A program made the position numbers and the translations under genes. The notes under the pieces were generated by a model. It was given only the letters and a program-made list of their open reading frames with translations. It ran no database searches and had not been told where the DNA came from. From Hypholoma sublateritium FD-334 SS-4 (taxonomy: Eukaryota; Basidiomycota; Agaricomycetes; Agaricales; Strophariaceae), in assembly GCA_000827495.1 (NCBI GenBank), contig KN817587.1, positions 1-64,000 of the forward strand: a stretch of DNA of 64,000 nt. The letters are read 5' to 3'. Positions 1-10,500 of this stretch are shown here, piece by piece. The stretch's first letter is position 1. Every line of letters begins with the position of its first letter.

Positions 1-2641
1 TGATCTTCCAAGTTATCTGAGTACTGTCCGTGGGATCCATTGCAAAGCGACCCGCTGGTTCAGTATCCTCTTTGACATTTGGATAGTGGGAATTAATTCC
101 AGAATTTAGCAATGGTAATATTTCCTCAGCTAGACAATAGCCCATCACGCAAGGTAAACGCGCGTGGCGCGGGAGATTCAAATGACGTTCCCGCCTTCGC
201 GCGTACCATCCAGGCAAATTAAAGCGCGGATTGCGCAGAAATTTACNAGGAACGTGGACCCTGAATTTAGTAACATGGTCAATTACTAGATATCTAGCTC
301 GACGTGCCTTGATCACGTCAAACCTGAGATCACGAAGTTTCCCGGGCCACATATTATATCTATGGTCTCCCGGATATTCCTGGTAATCAGCCAGAATTTT
401 TTGGGCTTGCGTAGAGTAGCAATCTCCTAGATGCTTGCGAGGACGGGCTGGCAATTCCACCCATTCCTCATCTGATTCAAAGTCAATGCACCCGAGAGGA
501 AGACTCTCGAGTACTTCCGGTTCTTCGGATTTTTCTTCAATGAATTCCATATTGTGAGTAGCCAATCCGGGAGGCTTTCCACCTCTACCGGATACGCTAT
601 TACCCTGTGGGCAGTTGCGGGACATGTGGCCAGTTTCGTTACAACGGAAACATCTTCCCGCAGCACGTCGTTCGGCCATCTCCTTCTCAGACAGCTGTGT
701 GAATGGCTTGCGCGCGGTCTCGCGCGGTCTCTCACGACGAATAAAATTAGACGAGCGTCCGGCGTGTCCTCCTCGCGCTCTAATTGCGCCACGGTGTCGA
801 TCGCCAGACGACGCGTGAGCGTGCGGATGATTTCCACTACTTCCTTGAACAAATTGCGGGCGCTTATCATGTCGGAAGCTGCGCTTCGACCGTTCCTTTG
901 GACGCGAGTCATTTTTCTTCTTCTCGCTCCTCTGGCGGTCCTTAAATTCGCCAACCGCGCGTTCCGCGGTCTCGATAATTTCAGCTTGATCGACGACTTC
1001 GCGCCAAGTAGCCGTATCGGGATTCAGGCGATGCAGCCAGAGTCCCTGTTGGATTGACGGTCGCGCACCGTTCCAGAATTTAATTACGCGTTCGCGCTTG
1101 CTAATTGTACCAATCATGACGAATAATTCTTCTAATTCATGAGAATATTCACTGACAGACTTATCATTCTGGTACAACTTCTGCAGCTTTTTGTGAAGCT
1201 GAATAGTGAAGTTTATGGGGAAACAGAAATTATAGAGTTCAGCATAGAATTTTTCTAGTGTCCATTTGGACTCATTGCGCGATACTTTCTGAATGTAAAA
1301 GTCATACGCGCGGCCTTCCAAGAAGTACGACAGTATGAAAGCACGTCGTTTAGATTTAATTTTATTATCAATTAAATACATCTCGCTTTCTTTAACGAAA
1401 CGATTGTACGCGCGCGCGTCAGGCGAGCCATCGTACACTTTGGGCTTAAAGCTTTTGACCCCAAGGCGAGATCGGCTGCGCTTTGTCGAGCGCCGCTTAG
1501 AGCGCTTGCTGCGCGATCTGCGCCGAGAGCGTCTCCTGGATGGAGCGCTCTCTGGATCAGAGCTTGGTGAGCTGGATTCCGACGACGAGCTGTAGCTCTC
1601 GTCCGAAGAGGACTCCGTGCTCGCTTCATCCGACGACGCATCGCTCGATTCGTCTGTTGAGCTAGACGGCGAGCTGCTGTCCGGCTTTTGAGAGCGCCGG
1701 CGTGGCGTGACGAGCCCTACTTGGTTCAGGGTCACCCCAACGTAGCTCTTAGGGTTGATGACCTGCGCTGGGCGTACGTCGCGCGCCTCCGATTGCCGGG
1801 GCGTCTGGCTGGTACGCGCGTGCGACGGAAGCGACCCCCTAGGCAATGCGCGCGTGCGCGGGACTTTGTTCTCCCGCGCTTTCTTAGGCTTATCCTTCTT
1901 GGACTTTCCAGTGTCGCGGCGTCGATCCTTGAGAGCGTTAAAATTCTCAAGAATCGCCCGCTGCGCTTCTACGTCGATTTCTTCGTGTTCAAGACCAGCG
2001 GCTCCCCATTCGCGGGGATTGACGGTTTTTCCCTTGAGCCGAGATGGCCCCTCACCACGGGAACTGGATTTCTCGCGAGTCGCGCGACGATGGCGCTTCG
2101 CGGCTTTCTCAGCGCGCTTTGCAATGAGCGCGCGCTGGCTCTCGGTCAGGGATTTCTCCGCCGCTTCGATCGCCTTGTCGACTCCAGGCGTCGTGTTCTC
2201 AGGTACAGCGCGGGCCATCTTTCGGCCGCGCTTCTTACGGACAACAGGTGTCCATTCAGCCTCGCGTTCGGGCTCCTCGTCAGAGGATGTGGTATTATTC
2301 ACATGTTCGTCGTATTCGACGGTGTCGGCCACATTCGGCGCAAACACCTCACTACTATAGGGACCGGCATTGGACCTGACTTCCCATTCACCGGGCTTCC
2401 TGAGCTCGGCGGGGATCAGTTCCTCCTTCTCGTCTCTAGTGAGAGAAGGAGCCCTCGAAGCGGCCACGTCGCTATACAAACGACGNGAGTGATCCGCCTC
2501 NAGTGTGAGNCCAGGGGNCCCGTCAGACTCNNNGTCCGACCCAGCGTGAGAGATTTCCTTCACATCGCCCGCGGCAGCGTTCTGAGNNGCGCTCGCGGCG
2601 CGGCGACGAAGGTTATANGGNTTTCCTGCAGGTGCATACAT
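1..2641 (-). CDS. Gag polyprotein of a Ty3-type LTR retrotransposon, partial (runs off left edge)
   Basis: Reading the minus strand from the ATG at 2641-2639, one frame stays open for about 880 codons to the window edge; I checked every in-frame triplet and found no stop, only ambiguous bases. The N-terminal third is charged and low in complexity, with an acidic Ser/Asp stretch near residues 315-360 followed by an Arg/Ser/Lys stretch. Residues about 430-540 look like a retrotransposon Gag core, including the tract SRNESKWTLEKFYAELYNF. A CX2CX4HX4C zinc knuckle (CFRCNETGHMSRNC) follows near residues 664-677, as expected for an RNA-packaging nucleocapsid. About 200 more residues follow without a visible Asp-Thr/Ser-Gly protease motif, so protease and polymerase probably lie beyond the edge. 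Base composition is GC-rich compared with host genes. Family Ty3 rather than Ty1 is inferred from Gag style only. Confidence 0.88.
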   Translation of the reverse strand, partial: MYAPAGXXYNLRRRAASXXQNAAAGDVKEISHAGSDXESDGXPXLTXEADHXRRLYSDVAASRAPSLTRDEKEELIPAELRKPGEWEVRSNAGPYSSEVFAPNVADTVEYDEHVNNTTSSDEEPEREAEWTPVVRKKRGRKMARAVPENTTPGVDKAIEAAEKSLTESQRALIAKRAEKAAKRHRRATREKSSSRGEGPSRLKGKTVNPREWGAAGLEHEEIDVEAQRAILENFNALKDRRRDTGKSKKDKPKKARENKVPRTRALPRGSLPSHARTSQTPRQSEARDVRPAQVINPKSYVGVTLNQVGLVTPRRRSQKPDSSSPSSSTDESSDASSDEASTESSSDESYSSSSESSSPSSDPESAPSRRRSRRRSRSKRSKRRSTKRSRSRLGVKSFKPKVYDGSPDARAYNRFVKESEMYLIDNKIKSKRRAFILSYFLEGRAYDFYIQKVSRNESKWTLEKFYAELYNFCFPINFTIQLHKKLQKLYQNDKSVSEYSHELEELFVMIGTISKRERVIKFWNGARPSIQQGLWLHRLNPDTATWREVVDQAEIIETAERAVGEFKDRQRSEKKKNDSRPKERSKRSFRHDKRPQFVQGSSGNHPHAHASSGDRHRGAIRARGGHAGRSSNFIRRERPRETARKPFTQLSEKEMAERRAAGRCFRCNETGHMSRNCPQGNSVSGRGGKPPGLATHNMEFIEEKSEEPEVLESLPLGCIDFESDEEWVELPARPRKHLGDCYSTQAQKILADYQEYPGDHRYNMWPGKLRDLRFDVIKARRARYLVIDHVTKFRVHVPXKFLRNPRFNLPGWYARRRERHLNLPRHARLPCVMGYCLAEEILPLLNSGINSHYPNVKEDTEPAGRFAMDPTDSTQITWKI

Positions 2642-2945
2642 ATTCAGTAAAATAAGACAAATTGAAACTTAGCTGTTTTTGNGATTTTGTAGTTTGAAGT
2701 ANATTGAGAGGGTATTGTTCGCTGCAAGTACTGGATTGTCCGGGTGATCAAGCCGAAGGTGTTCCGCGTAGCGAGCAGCAAGAGAGTAGAGAGTTAAGNN
2801 ANGNTNGNTNGNTNGGTTNAGAGTAGTNGAGCGTCAAAAAGATGTGACAGTTCGATGAGCGTCGTGACTTGCGGTGACGACGTCAAGAAGTGGCACACGG
2901 GGTGGAACTCGATAGACGGTTTTAACTCGTATGAATTCCAGAGAT
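2642..2945 (-). other. Retrotransposon 5' leader between Gag start and probable LTR
   Basis: Untranslated leader of the element, minus-strand sense. It holds scattered N positions around 2682-2830, including a run of roughly every-third-base Ns, consistent with a collapsed or polymorphic multicopy repeat. A possible primer-binding site beginning TGGAATTCATACGAG (minus strand, from about 2940) lies five bases inside the proposed LTR end; I could not match it to a tRNA. Confidence 0.4.
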
Positions 2946-3425
2946 TGTAACTAACACAGTACCGACTTTATATACGATGGAGAGTCCGATAAACATAAGT
3001 AATCATATGGCATAATGGCATAGGTGTAAGCATAAAGATAACGAGAGAGATAAGATAACTTAGTACGGAAGATTTACGCTCGATAAGGGAAGCCGAGATG
3101 CCGGATTTACAGTCACGTGCGCGGCGCGTCACACGGCCGCATGCTCGTTGCGCAGTTGCGCGCGTGTTGTCGAAAGGCGAGAAAGTACGGCGGAGGCGCG
3201 CAGACCTCGCGAAGTGGCACCTGTGAGACTCGGCAGGTATAGCGTGGGTCCTTTCTGATGGCCGCACGCTGATGTTGGCGGCCTGGGAAGGCCATTTTTA
3301 GCCATGCGGCCTTGGACGCGCGCCTTTTGATGGCCATTAGCCCCAATTTACCGTTCAGTCAACCTTGTTTGCCCTCCCTCCCTTCCTCTTCCCGCCTTTT
3401 ATTTTATTNAGTTAGATAGTTAACA
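2946..3425 (-). repeat. Probable 5' LTR of the Gag element (about 480 bp)
   Basis: The segment reads TGTTAACTATCT... at its minus-strand 5' end and ...GTTAGTTACA at its 3' end, so it has the TG..CA termini with a short imperfect inverted repeat usual for LTRs. It sits just upstream of the Gag leader, where a 5' LTR belongs. The second LTR would lie outside the window, so neither the borders nor a target-site duplication can be confirmed here. Confidence 0.45.
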
Positions 3426-3571
3426 TATATGTGTAACTTAAAAAGAATACATGTCATTTTTAAAGCCATATGGGCCATGTAATGCACAAATAATTGCAAT
3501 TATGTGCTATAGCCCCCCTGGTTCACTGCGTTAAGTGCAGATAAGTTGTGCTTTGGCAGGTTAAGTACTTA

Positions 3572-3655
3572 TTTCCGTTCAATTTACCGTAAATCGAGAA
3601 GTGAGCCTGGTTCGCGCCGCTCAATTTACNGTAAATTGAACCGCGAACCTGAGCT
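3572..3655. repeat. Imperfect palindrome with CAATTTAC/GTAAATTG core
   Basis: CAATTTAC-N-GTAAATTG is a perfect 8-bp inverted repeat around the ambiguous base at 3630. Flanks continue it imperfectly (GCCTGGTTCGCG on the left against CGCGAACCTGAG on the right). A second near-copy of the core, CAATTTACCGTAAAT, lies about 45 bp to the left, and a partial copy near 3345 lies in the proposed LTR. Confidence 0.55.
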
Positions 3656-4108
3656 AGTCCACGTCACGCCGCGTATGGAGCATCGGCAGCGCGCTTAACA
3701 CACACGCGGCAATGCACCCCTTCAGCAGGCTTCCGAGTAGCTCCCGGGTGTCCNTCTGAACGTGCCGCATTCCACTTGGAGCATCAGACTAACTGTATTA
3801 TTATACACTTATAATTTATTGACTCAGCTTTATCAATAACATAAAAAACTGGCCACCTGTACAGTCAAAAAATCCAAACAACCAGCATACATACTATCTA
3901 CACCCTTAAAATTATTTATAGACCTTTTAGCGGCTTCGTCGCCGTGTTCGGCGCCTTCAGACGGCCGTTTATTTGACCTCAGCCGCGACGCGATGGGACA
4001 CGTGATGCTCTCTGTAAATCTTGCGCGTAAATCGTGCTTGATAAACGTACATAAGAAAAGGTAGCGAACCGTTACAGCACACGTGCTGCAAGCAGTTCGA
4101 AGAACCGG

Positions 4109-4695
4109 CTGGGCGCCCTCGTCGCTGTTTACACGAGTCAAATAAATCCCCGTAGTCCAGGCATGGCCACTTCGTCAAAAAAAACGCGAAAAACACGAAA
4201 AAGCACCTAAAATTGGGTATACATATTCCACTTGAAATTGCTCGCTGACCATAAAAGAGTATACAAGTAAAATTATGAAATTTTGACATTGACTCTGTCG
4301 TCATCGCAAGATTGGGTCCGTGCGTGCAGAATTGCATCCAGCTCGCGCACAACCTAGAAAGCCATTTTCAGCTTGGGATTACATTCACAGGTATGTGTCG
4401 GCACTTTTGTACCTACTGAGGTGAGGATTTCCGAAGTTGAGAAACGGTGGCCGACACCACGACGAGCAGGAATTCGGTGTGCACGGACCTTTCTGAACGA
4501 CGACGACGAAGTTAAAGCCAAATTTCCCAAAATAAGGTTATATACTCTTTTATAATTTACAGAACAATGCGGACAGAAAATGTATATCCAATTATATGTG
4601 TTTTTTTCGTGTTTTTTGTGTTTTTTTGACGAAGTGACCATGCCTGGACAAGGGGGATTTCGTTGACTCGTGTAAACAGCGACGAGAGCGCCCAG
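4109..4695. repeat. Diverged inverted repeat pair, arms about 120 bp, possibly longer
   Basis: The reverse complement of 4109-4232 aligns by eye with 4573-4695: both contain CAGCGACGAG, GCGCCCAG, CTCGTGTAAACAGC, TGACGAAGTG and CATGCCTGGAC in the same order and spacing. Weaker similarity continues inwards, for instance the ATAAAAGAGTATA and GGTCCGTGC motifs, so the true arms may approach 230-300 bp around a centre near 4400. This is either two copies of one transposon in opposite orientation or one long-TIR/foldback element. No coding capacity is evident. Confidence 0.65.
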
Positions 4696-5113
4696 TCCGC
4701 TCGCTGTGCTCGCTCGCCACGTCACATGTTCTGCCATCACGTCTTCTGTATTTGTCATAGAGCCAGCGAGCTTGGACTGGCTAGCGAGTCTAGAAAAACA
4801 AGAATGGGCTTTATTGTCCTTGACGGTCACGTGCCGCGAATCTACCGCGAAGTATGCTTTGAGCCCTGCCACACTTGATCCCATTCCATTATGCGGCCAA
4901 CCATTGTTCTGCGGACATATCGCGCTCCGTTGACTCCAACATATAAACCTCCGATGGCCCGAGCTTCTTTGTCCATTTTATTTCTCCCTCTATTGTCTGG
5001 CGTATAAGTTTCGGTTCGCCGCCCTTCTCTTTCTCGACACCCTTTTCCGAAAACCTTCTCCGCCACCTTTCGACGACTCACTCCCTAACCTCCGGGGCCT
5101 TCAAACTTGAAAT

Positions 5114-6372
5114 ATGCACTATTCCACCATCATTCCTACGCTACTGCTCGCCGCCGTCCACACCGCCGTGGGGACCGTGTTCAACGTTACCGTCGGTGGC
5201 GCAGGCATCATAGCCTTCACGCCGAATGTTGTGGTACGCACATGCGGGGGATCTGCGCCCTTGACTCCTTAGACTGACATCTCTCCAGCAGAATGCCGTC
5301 GCGGGCGACATCATTGCATTCACGTTCCTCCAGAAGAACCACACCGCGACGCAGTCGTCGCTCGCCGCGCCATGCGTGCCGCTCCCCGGCGGCTTCGACA
5401 CCGGATTGTAAGCACCCTACCCTCTTTCTTATTCACTCTGTGACATGTGTTTGACCGACGATTGACTTTGTCATGCAGCCAGCCCGTTGCGACGACACAG
5501 ACGACCGGCTTCACCATCGCGGAGCTGCATATAGAATCAACGAAACCGACGTGGGTATTCTGTCGGCAGGCAAATCACTGCCAGCAGGGCATGGTCTTCG
5601 CGGTGAACCCCGGCGCCAATCTCGGCGTATTCCAGTCCAACGCGGCGAACAACCCGTTCGGGAACATCACCACATCCGCTAGCGGTGCCGCGACCTCTAC
5701 GGCGACCTCTGTGGCGAGTGCGACGTCGGCGGCCGCCACGACGACGAGCACGACGACGGCGACTGGTATCGACCATAAGATTATTGTCGGCGGCACAGGC
5801 GTGCTCGCGTTCTCTCCAGCGAACATCAGCGCGGCGGTCGGCGATACCATCACGTTCGAGTTCCAGCAGAAGAACCACACAGCAACTGCGAGCTCGTTTA
5901 ACACGCCGTGCCGCGCGCTCGCGTCGACTAGCACAAGTGGACAAATCGGTTTCGACTCGGGATTGTGCGTCGCGTGATTTTTCGTTCCACTTAGTGGCCC
6001 TGCTAATTAATTGCTTGCAGCATGCCCGTCGCGAGCAACGTGACATCAGGGTTCCCTACATACACTGTCACCGTGAACGACGTGCGTACAATCTTTCTAC
6101 GTGTCATGCATGCTGACAACTTCCTGCAGACCAATCCGATCTGGGCGTACTGCCGGCAGTTGACGCACTGCGGCCAGGGCATGGTCTTCGCCGCGAACGC
6201 AGTCGCAAACGGCCCGAAGAATTTTTCCGCGTTCCAGGCGCTCGCCATTGCGCAAAACGGCACTAACACCACCACCACCGCGCCCACGAGCGGCACCGTA
6301 CATGCGGCACATGCGGCATCGTACGCGCCCGTGTTCGCTGCAGTCCTCGGTGCGATCGCGCTTTTCGCCTAG
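5114..6372 (+). CDS. Secreted two-domain cupredoxin (plastocyanin-like) protein, probably GPI-anchored
   Basis: Five exons join cleanly across introns 5234-5288, 5408-5478, 5965-6020 and 6082-6129. The protein begins with a short hydrophobic signal peptide and ends with a hydrophobic tail after a Thr/Ala-rich stretch, suggesting a GPI anchor. Two homologous domains each carry the pattern V..GD.I.F.F..KNHTAT, then FCRQANHCQQGM or YCRQLTHCGQGM. The His of NHTA, the Cys, the second His and the Met match the four ligands of a type 1 copper site. The linker between domains is Ala/Ser/Thr-rich and likely O-glycosylated. Such extracellular serine-rich cupredoxin proteins are common in basidiomycetes, but their role (cell surface, copper binding, development) is not settled. 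The tandem domain arrangement, with introns at equivalent FDTG/FDSG positions, points to internal duplication. Confidence 0.88.
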
Positions 6373-6859
6373 GCGAAGGCGGATGTCTGGCGCTTTTTCG
6401 TTCATGCCCTACGATTCGTTACTTTGGCCCTAGGTTTGGGCATTGATGTATTGGTATGACCGCCCATTCTGTAGCATAATATCTCGCGGCCAGCGGGCTG
6501 GCCTAGACAGTTGTACGCACACGCACCATCGTAACACGCGCGCACTCGAATAGTACCCGAGTGTATAATATTGATAATCCAGTACCAATGACATTCCCTC
6601 CTAATGTTCAGCAACTTTGCCTGCGGATAAGTCGTACCCACTCATTTCCCGATTTGGCCGAGGCAATCTAATCATTCTGCCACTGGCGAGCACCCTTTTC
6701 TCCTACTCACACCGTCTACTAACCCGACCGCGAACCCACCTGCCCTACCCGCCTCCATCAACCCACGTAACAGCGGCACGCCACCCATCCAGCACCAGTG
6801 CATACCTCATCTCAGCCAAGACCGACCACATAACCTACATTGCCAACCCACCACGAACC
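6373..6859. other. Intergenic, upstream region of PDCD5
   Basis: No gene seen. The right half, about 6680-6859, is C-rich with few Gs, like the pyrimidine-rich leaders of highly expressed fungal genes, and probably contains the PDCD5 promoter and 5' UTR. Confidence 0.4.
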
Positions 6860-7417
6860 ATGGACGCCGCCTCGCTGCCGCAGATGCAGGGCCAAAGCGC
6901 CGAAGACGAGCTGCAAAAGCAGCAGAAGCGCGCGCAGGAGGAGCAGGCTCGGCGCGACATGCTTGCGACCGTTCTCGACTCCGCCGCGCGCGAACGACGT
7001 GCGTGCCGCGCTCTCGCAGCCTCATGGCACCCACCCGCAGTCGATCGCGCTGACGCCCTGCTCCCCGCACCTTTATAAATTACAGTATCGCGCATCGCGC
7101 TCGTGAGCCCCGAGCGCTCGGCGCAGATCGAGACGATCCTCCTGCGCATGGCGCAGTCCGGCCAGCTGCGTGGGCGCGTATCCGAGGAGCAACTCATTGA
7201 TCTCCTTAATCAGGTGGGTGTCTTCCTGTTGCTCTACCGCGCGCGGGCGCTGATGGTGCGCGTGCCGCGCAGATGGAGGAGGCACAGGGAAAAGCAGGGC
7301 CGAAGAAGTCGACTATTGTGGTACGTATGATGAATGTGCGATCGGGTTTCCCGCTGACCGTGTACTGTGCTTCAGTATCATCGCCGAAAAGGCCTCGACG
7401 ATGACCTCGATTTTTGA
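6860..7417 (+). CDS. PDCD5: PDCD5 / TFAR19-family DNA-binding protein
   Basis: Four exons with introns 6999-7085, 7214-7272 and 7321-7375 give a small protein of about 120 residues, the usual family length. The order matches PDCD5: a Gln/Lys/Glu-rich N-terminal helix (EDELQKQQKRAQEEQARR), then LATVLDSAARERLSRIALV, then a core ending SEEQLIDLLNQ, then the basic-acidic tail YHRRKGLDDDLDF. The splice at 6999/7085 restores the conserved ARERLSRIALV join, which supports it strongly. Family members bind DNA and, in animals, are linked to apoptosis and to the CCT/TRiC chaperonin; the fungal role is less clear. It converges on PAN2 with only 113 bp between stop codons. Confidence 0.93.
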
Positions 7418-7530
7418 ACGAGCCACCTTTCTCATAGCAGAATAATAAGCGGAACATTAGTATACATCAATTAGGAACTTGATTTGAGATAATACATAAT
7501 TTTACAACTGAATTGTACAGAACAAGCGAC

Positions 7531-10500
7531 TTAAACTTTCCTTGAATCAACGATAGCGGTATGAGGAGTGGTATGCGAAGGTATGGGAGATATACCCCCT
7601 TCTGCGTCAGTAAGCGCAGGCGGTTTGAATCCCTACAGCATGAACTTGAATGGGATACATAAGTAAAAGATCCAAGGAAGCGACATACATATTGTCGCCC
7701 TTCCCTATATATTTCTTCGAGCTTTTGATCAAAGATATCATCCGCTTCAAAATCATGGTATGCGTTGTATAACCTCAAAGCTGATCGTGCGTCCTCGATG
7801 GAGTCATGAGTTTCGGTCTGGATGTGTTCTCCCAGTATATACCACGAGAGGAACCGAAGCGATAAACGACGCTGTCGCGACTTCATGAAATACAGATCAA
7901 CAGTGTCGATCACCTGTTCTGGTGGAACGTATATGTCTGATCATATCGTGAGCAAGTCATATAGATACAACAAAGGATTCGCCTAACTGATGATTCTGAA
8001 GTCCTTCGACAAGCCGTGGCCGACAAAAATGCATCCACTGTCAACTAGAAGGCGCAGCTTCTTGTAGACGAGCTTCAAAGGCGTTAATGTATACTTGGAA
8101 TGCAAAGGGTCCAAGTCGCCGACTGCGTAGATATTAGCATTTATGTGATTGCTTTATAGATTCAAGACTCTTACATTTTATTCCGGAGAACTCTGTAAGG
8201 TAGTCAACAATGACTTCGCTGGTGTGTATGTGATCGTCAATAAAAGGCACCCCTTCACGAGGCCCCTTCCCACGAAGGACGGAAACGCGAGCGAGGCTGA
8301 GTCTAGCGGGACGCAAAACCTTCTTCGTTCCGTCTGAGCGGAATTCCGTTTCTTCCTATATATCAAGTGAGTATTCATGACTGGGACGGATTTTCAAAAT
8401 GACTAACCTGTTGCATTGACACAAACTCAGCGTCAATTGCAACGAGTGTCCCAATTGTTGGTAATTCGTTGGGGCTCAAAAATTCGTGCTTAATAAGAGT
8501 TGGATCTCGATTACTACTCAATATTTTCTTAGAACCTCGCGAAATGCATGATAAGGGATTTTTGCACGTACATTGCGATGGACGTATCTCTGCTCAAGAT
8601 AGACGAATCCAGCTGATAGTTGAGGTCGCTGAAGTTCAAGGCTCCTTGCAGATCTACACGTTCAAAGTAGACAATCGCTGGACACTGGACACTCGTCAAA
8701 AGAGGGTTCATCCGAACCAGATGAGAGCTGACAGACCTTCCACCTGTCTGGAAAACTCAGAGCTTCCTCTTGCGATATGTTCTTGACCACAAAATCGTTG
8801 AACAAAAACCATGGGCTAGAGCCAGATTGCTCGGCTTCCGGGACTTGAGAACCAGAGAATCAGCAATGACGTTCTGAAGCGGTTGGTTGGTACACACACC
8901 TTTAACAATGGCGACGAGGTGCGATTTGTCCTCTTTTCCTGATATTTTCGCAACCATCGCCTGCGTATATCAGAACATCATAAAACTTGTCCATGTGAGA
9001 AGCCGAACGCACTCTGATATCATATGCGACGCTCTCTTCGTCATCAATACCGCCAACTTGACCGCGAAGGGAGATACGAGGCTGTATGAAATTTGAGTTA
9101 CGCCCGTCTTGCCAAAAACTGAAACTTTCGTCGTTGTGGACGGACGCATTGACTGCCAGTATCGGAGGGAGTTGACGCGTAGATGTGGAGCGCCTTGTAA
9201 TGAAGGTAGAGAAATGTTTGCAAGAAGGACAGACTGCTTTGTGGGTTATCTGCCGGAACAGCGAAGATCGGACTAGACCAGCGAGATTCAATGGATGTTG
9301 GTCGCTCGCCAATGCCTGTAATTGGTTTAATTCAGATTATGAGATGCTATAGGATCGGACATACTTTCTTCGGGTAAACCAAGTCAACGATATGTGTCAA
9401 GTTGTGCTTGTCCCGCACTCTCTTACATGCAGAGCATATTATATGGTTTACTCCGTCGATTCCTAGCAATTGAGTTATTGGAGACGCAGCAGGTATTGAT
9501 CGAGAGCTCGTAGGCTGGAGGAATGGATTGTTAGGGAAATAGTTTCCCTCGGAGCTCATATGATCAACAAGGAATCGATGAAATGTCTGAATTTTTTGAA
9601 CATAGTCGATTCCTTTGCCTTCTCTACCATAATCAATAATTTCTATGGCATTAGAGGCTGTTTCGATGATATGTCAGATTGACGGTTCAACTTCCTATGC
9701 AATATGCCACCGACCTAGGGCCAGCACGCCGACTGTTTTGCAGAAATTGCTCGCCTGACAATTTGTACCTCGTGCGTCTTCCAGCATACGTGAGATGAAC
9801 CCTAACTCGCAAAGAAGACAGTGTTCCCTTGGGCAATTATCTGTGATATGCGCCTTCGCCAGTTGTCGAATGGGCATTATATAATGCATGACCTGGACAA
9901 CGGAGTTCGTGTAGGAATTGAGGATGTGAGTCTCCAAGCCACTAAAATCAGTTGTATTGTAGAATCTGAGACTCTCTCCGTTAGATGATCTGTTGGACAT
10001 GACGAGGTATAAATATTCACCCGAAATCGAAGTCCTCGACACCGAACTTTGAGTATTCGATTTCAACACGGCGATATATACGTGGAACTTCTCCGTCGCC
10101 ATGATCAAAAGTTGCACTATCAGGTTCAGGCTACCCCAATATCTGTAAACAGTACATCGAACAACGAGCCAACACATACCTCATCTACAGTAGGCTTGCC
10201 GCTGCGAAACCGACCCGCGCCTTTACGGGGCTCCGAGTTCGCCAGATTGCGACGCCCTCTGAGTTCCTTTGGAAGAGTGGCATAGGCAATATTTTCATTG
10301 AATTTCATTGTTGCAAGGATTTGCGGCGGTATCTTCTGAGGTGGAGGCCAGCCCTGTGTCCTGGAACTCAGATTTGTAGGCCAGGCCGACAATAGCTGGT
10401 TATCAAAATACGGCATTCCAATAGAATTCAGCGGCCTTCGGGAAAGACATTCAGTTGATAACTAATTGAAGGGTTGGCCGCTAACTCACGTAGACTTCGT

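Larger units (their letters stand above)
3426..5113. other. Gene-free, repeat-derived region
   Basis: No convincing gene in 1.7 kb. It contains an imperfect palindrome centred near 3630, a pair of diverged inverted repeat arms at 4109-4232 and 4573-4695, and AT-rich linkers. Isolated Ns at 3419, 3630 and 3754 fit repetitive DNA. The last 150 bp before 5114 are pyrimidine-rich and presumably carry the promoter and leader of the cupredoxin gene. Confidence 0.6.

Noticed and set aside
1688..2650. Long plus-strand frame of 320 codons
   Set aside because: It is the antisense shadow of the Gag frame, which has a zinc knuckle and typical Gag sequence on the minus strand.
5537..6046. Minus-strand Arg-rich frame over the cupredoxin gene
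   Set aside because: Shadow frame; the plus strand gives complete cupredoxin domains with matching splice sites.
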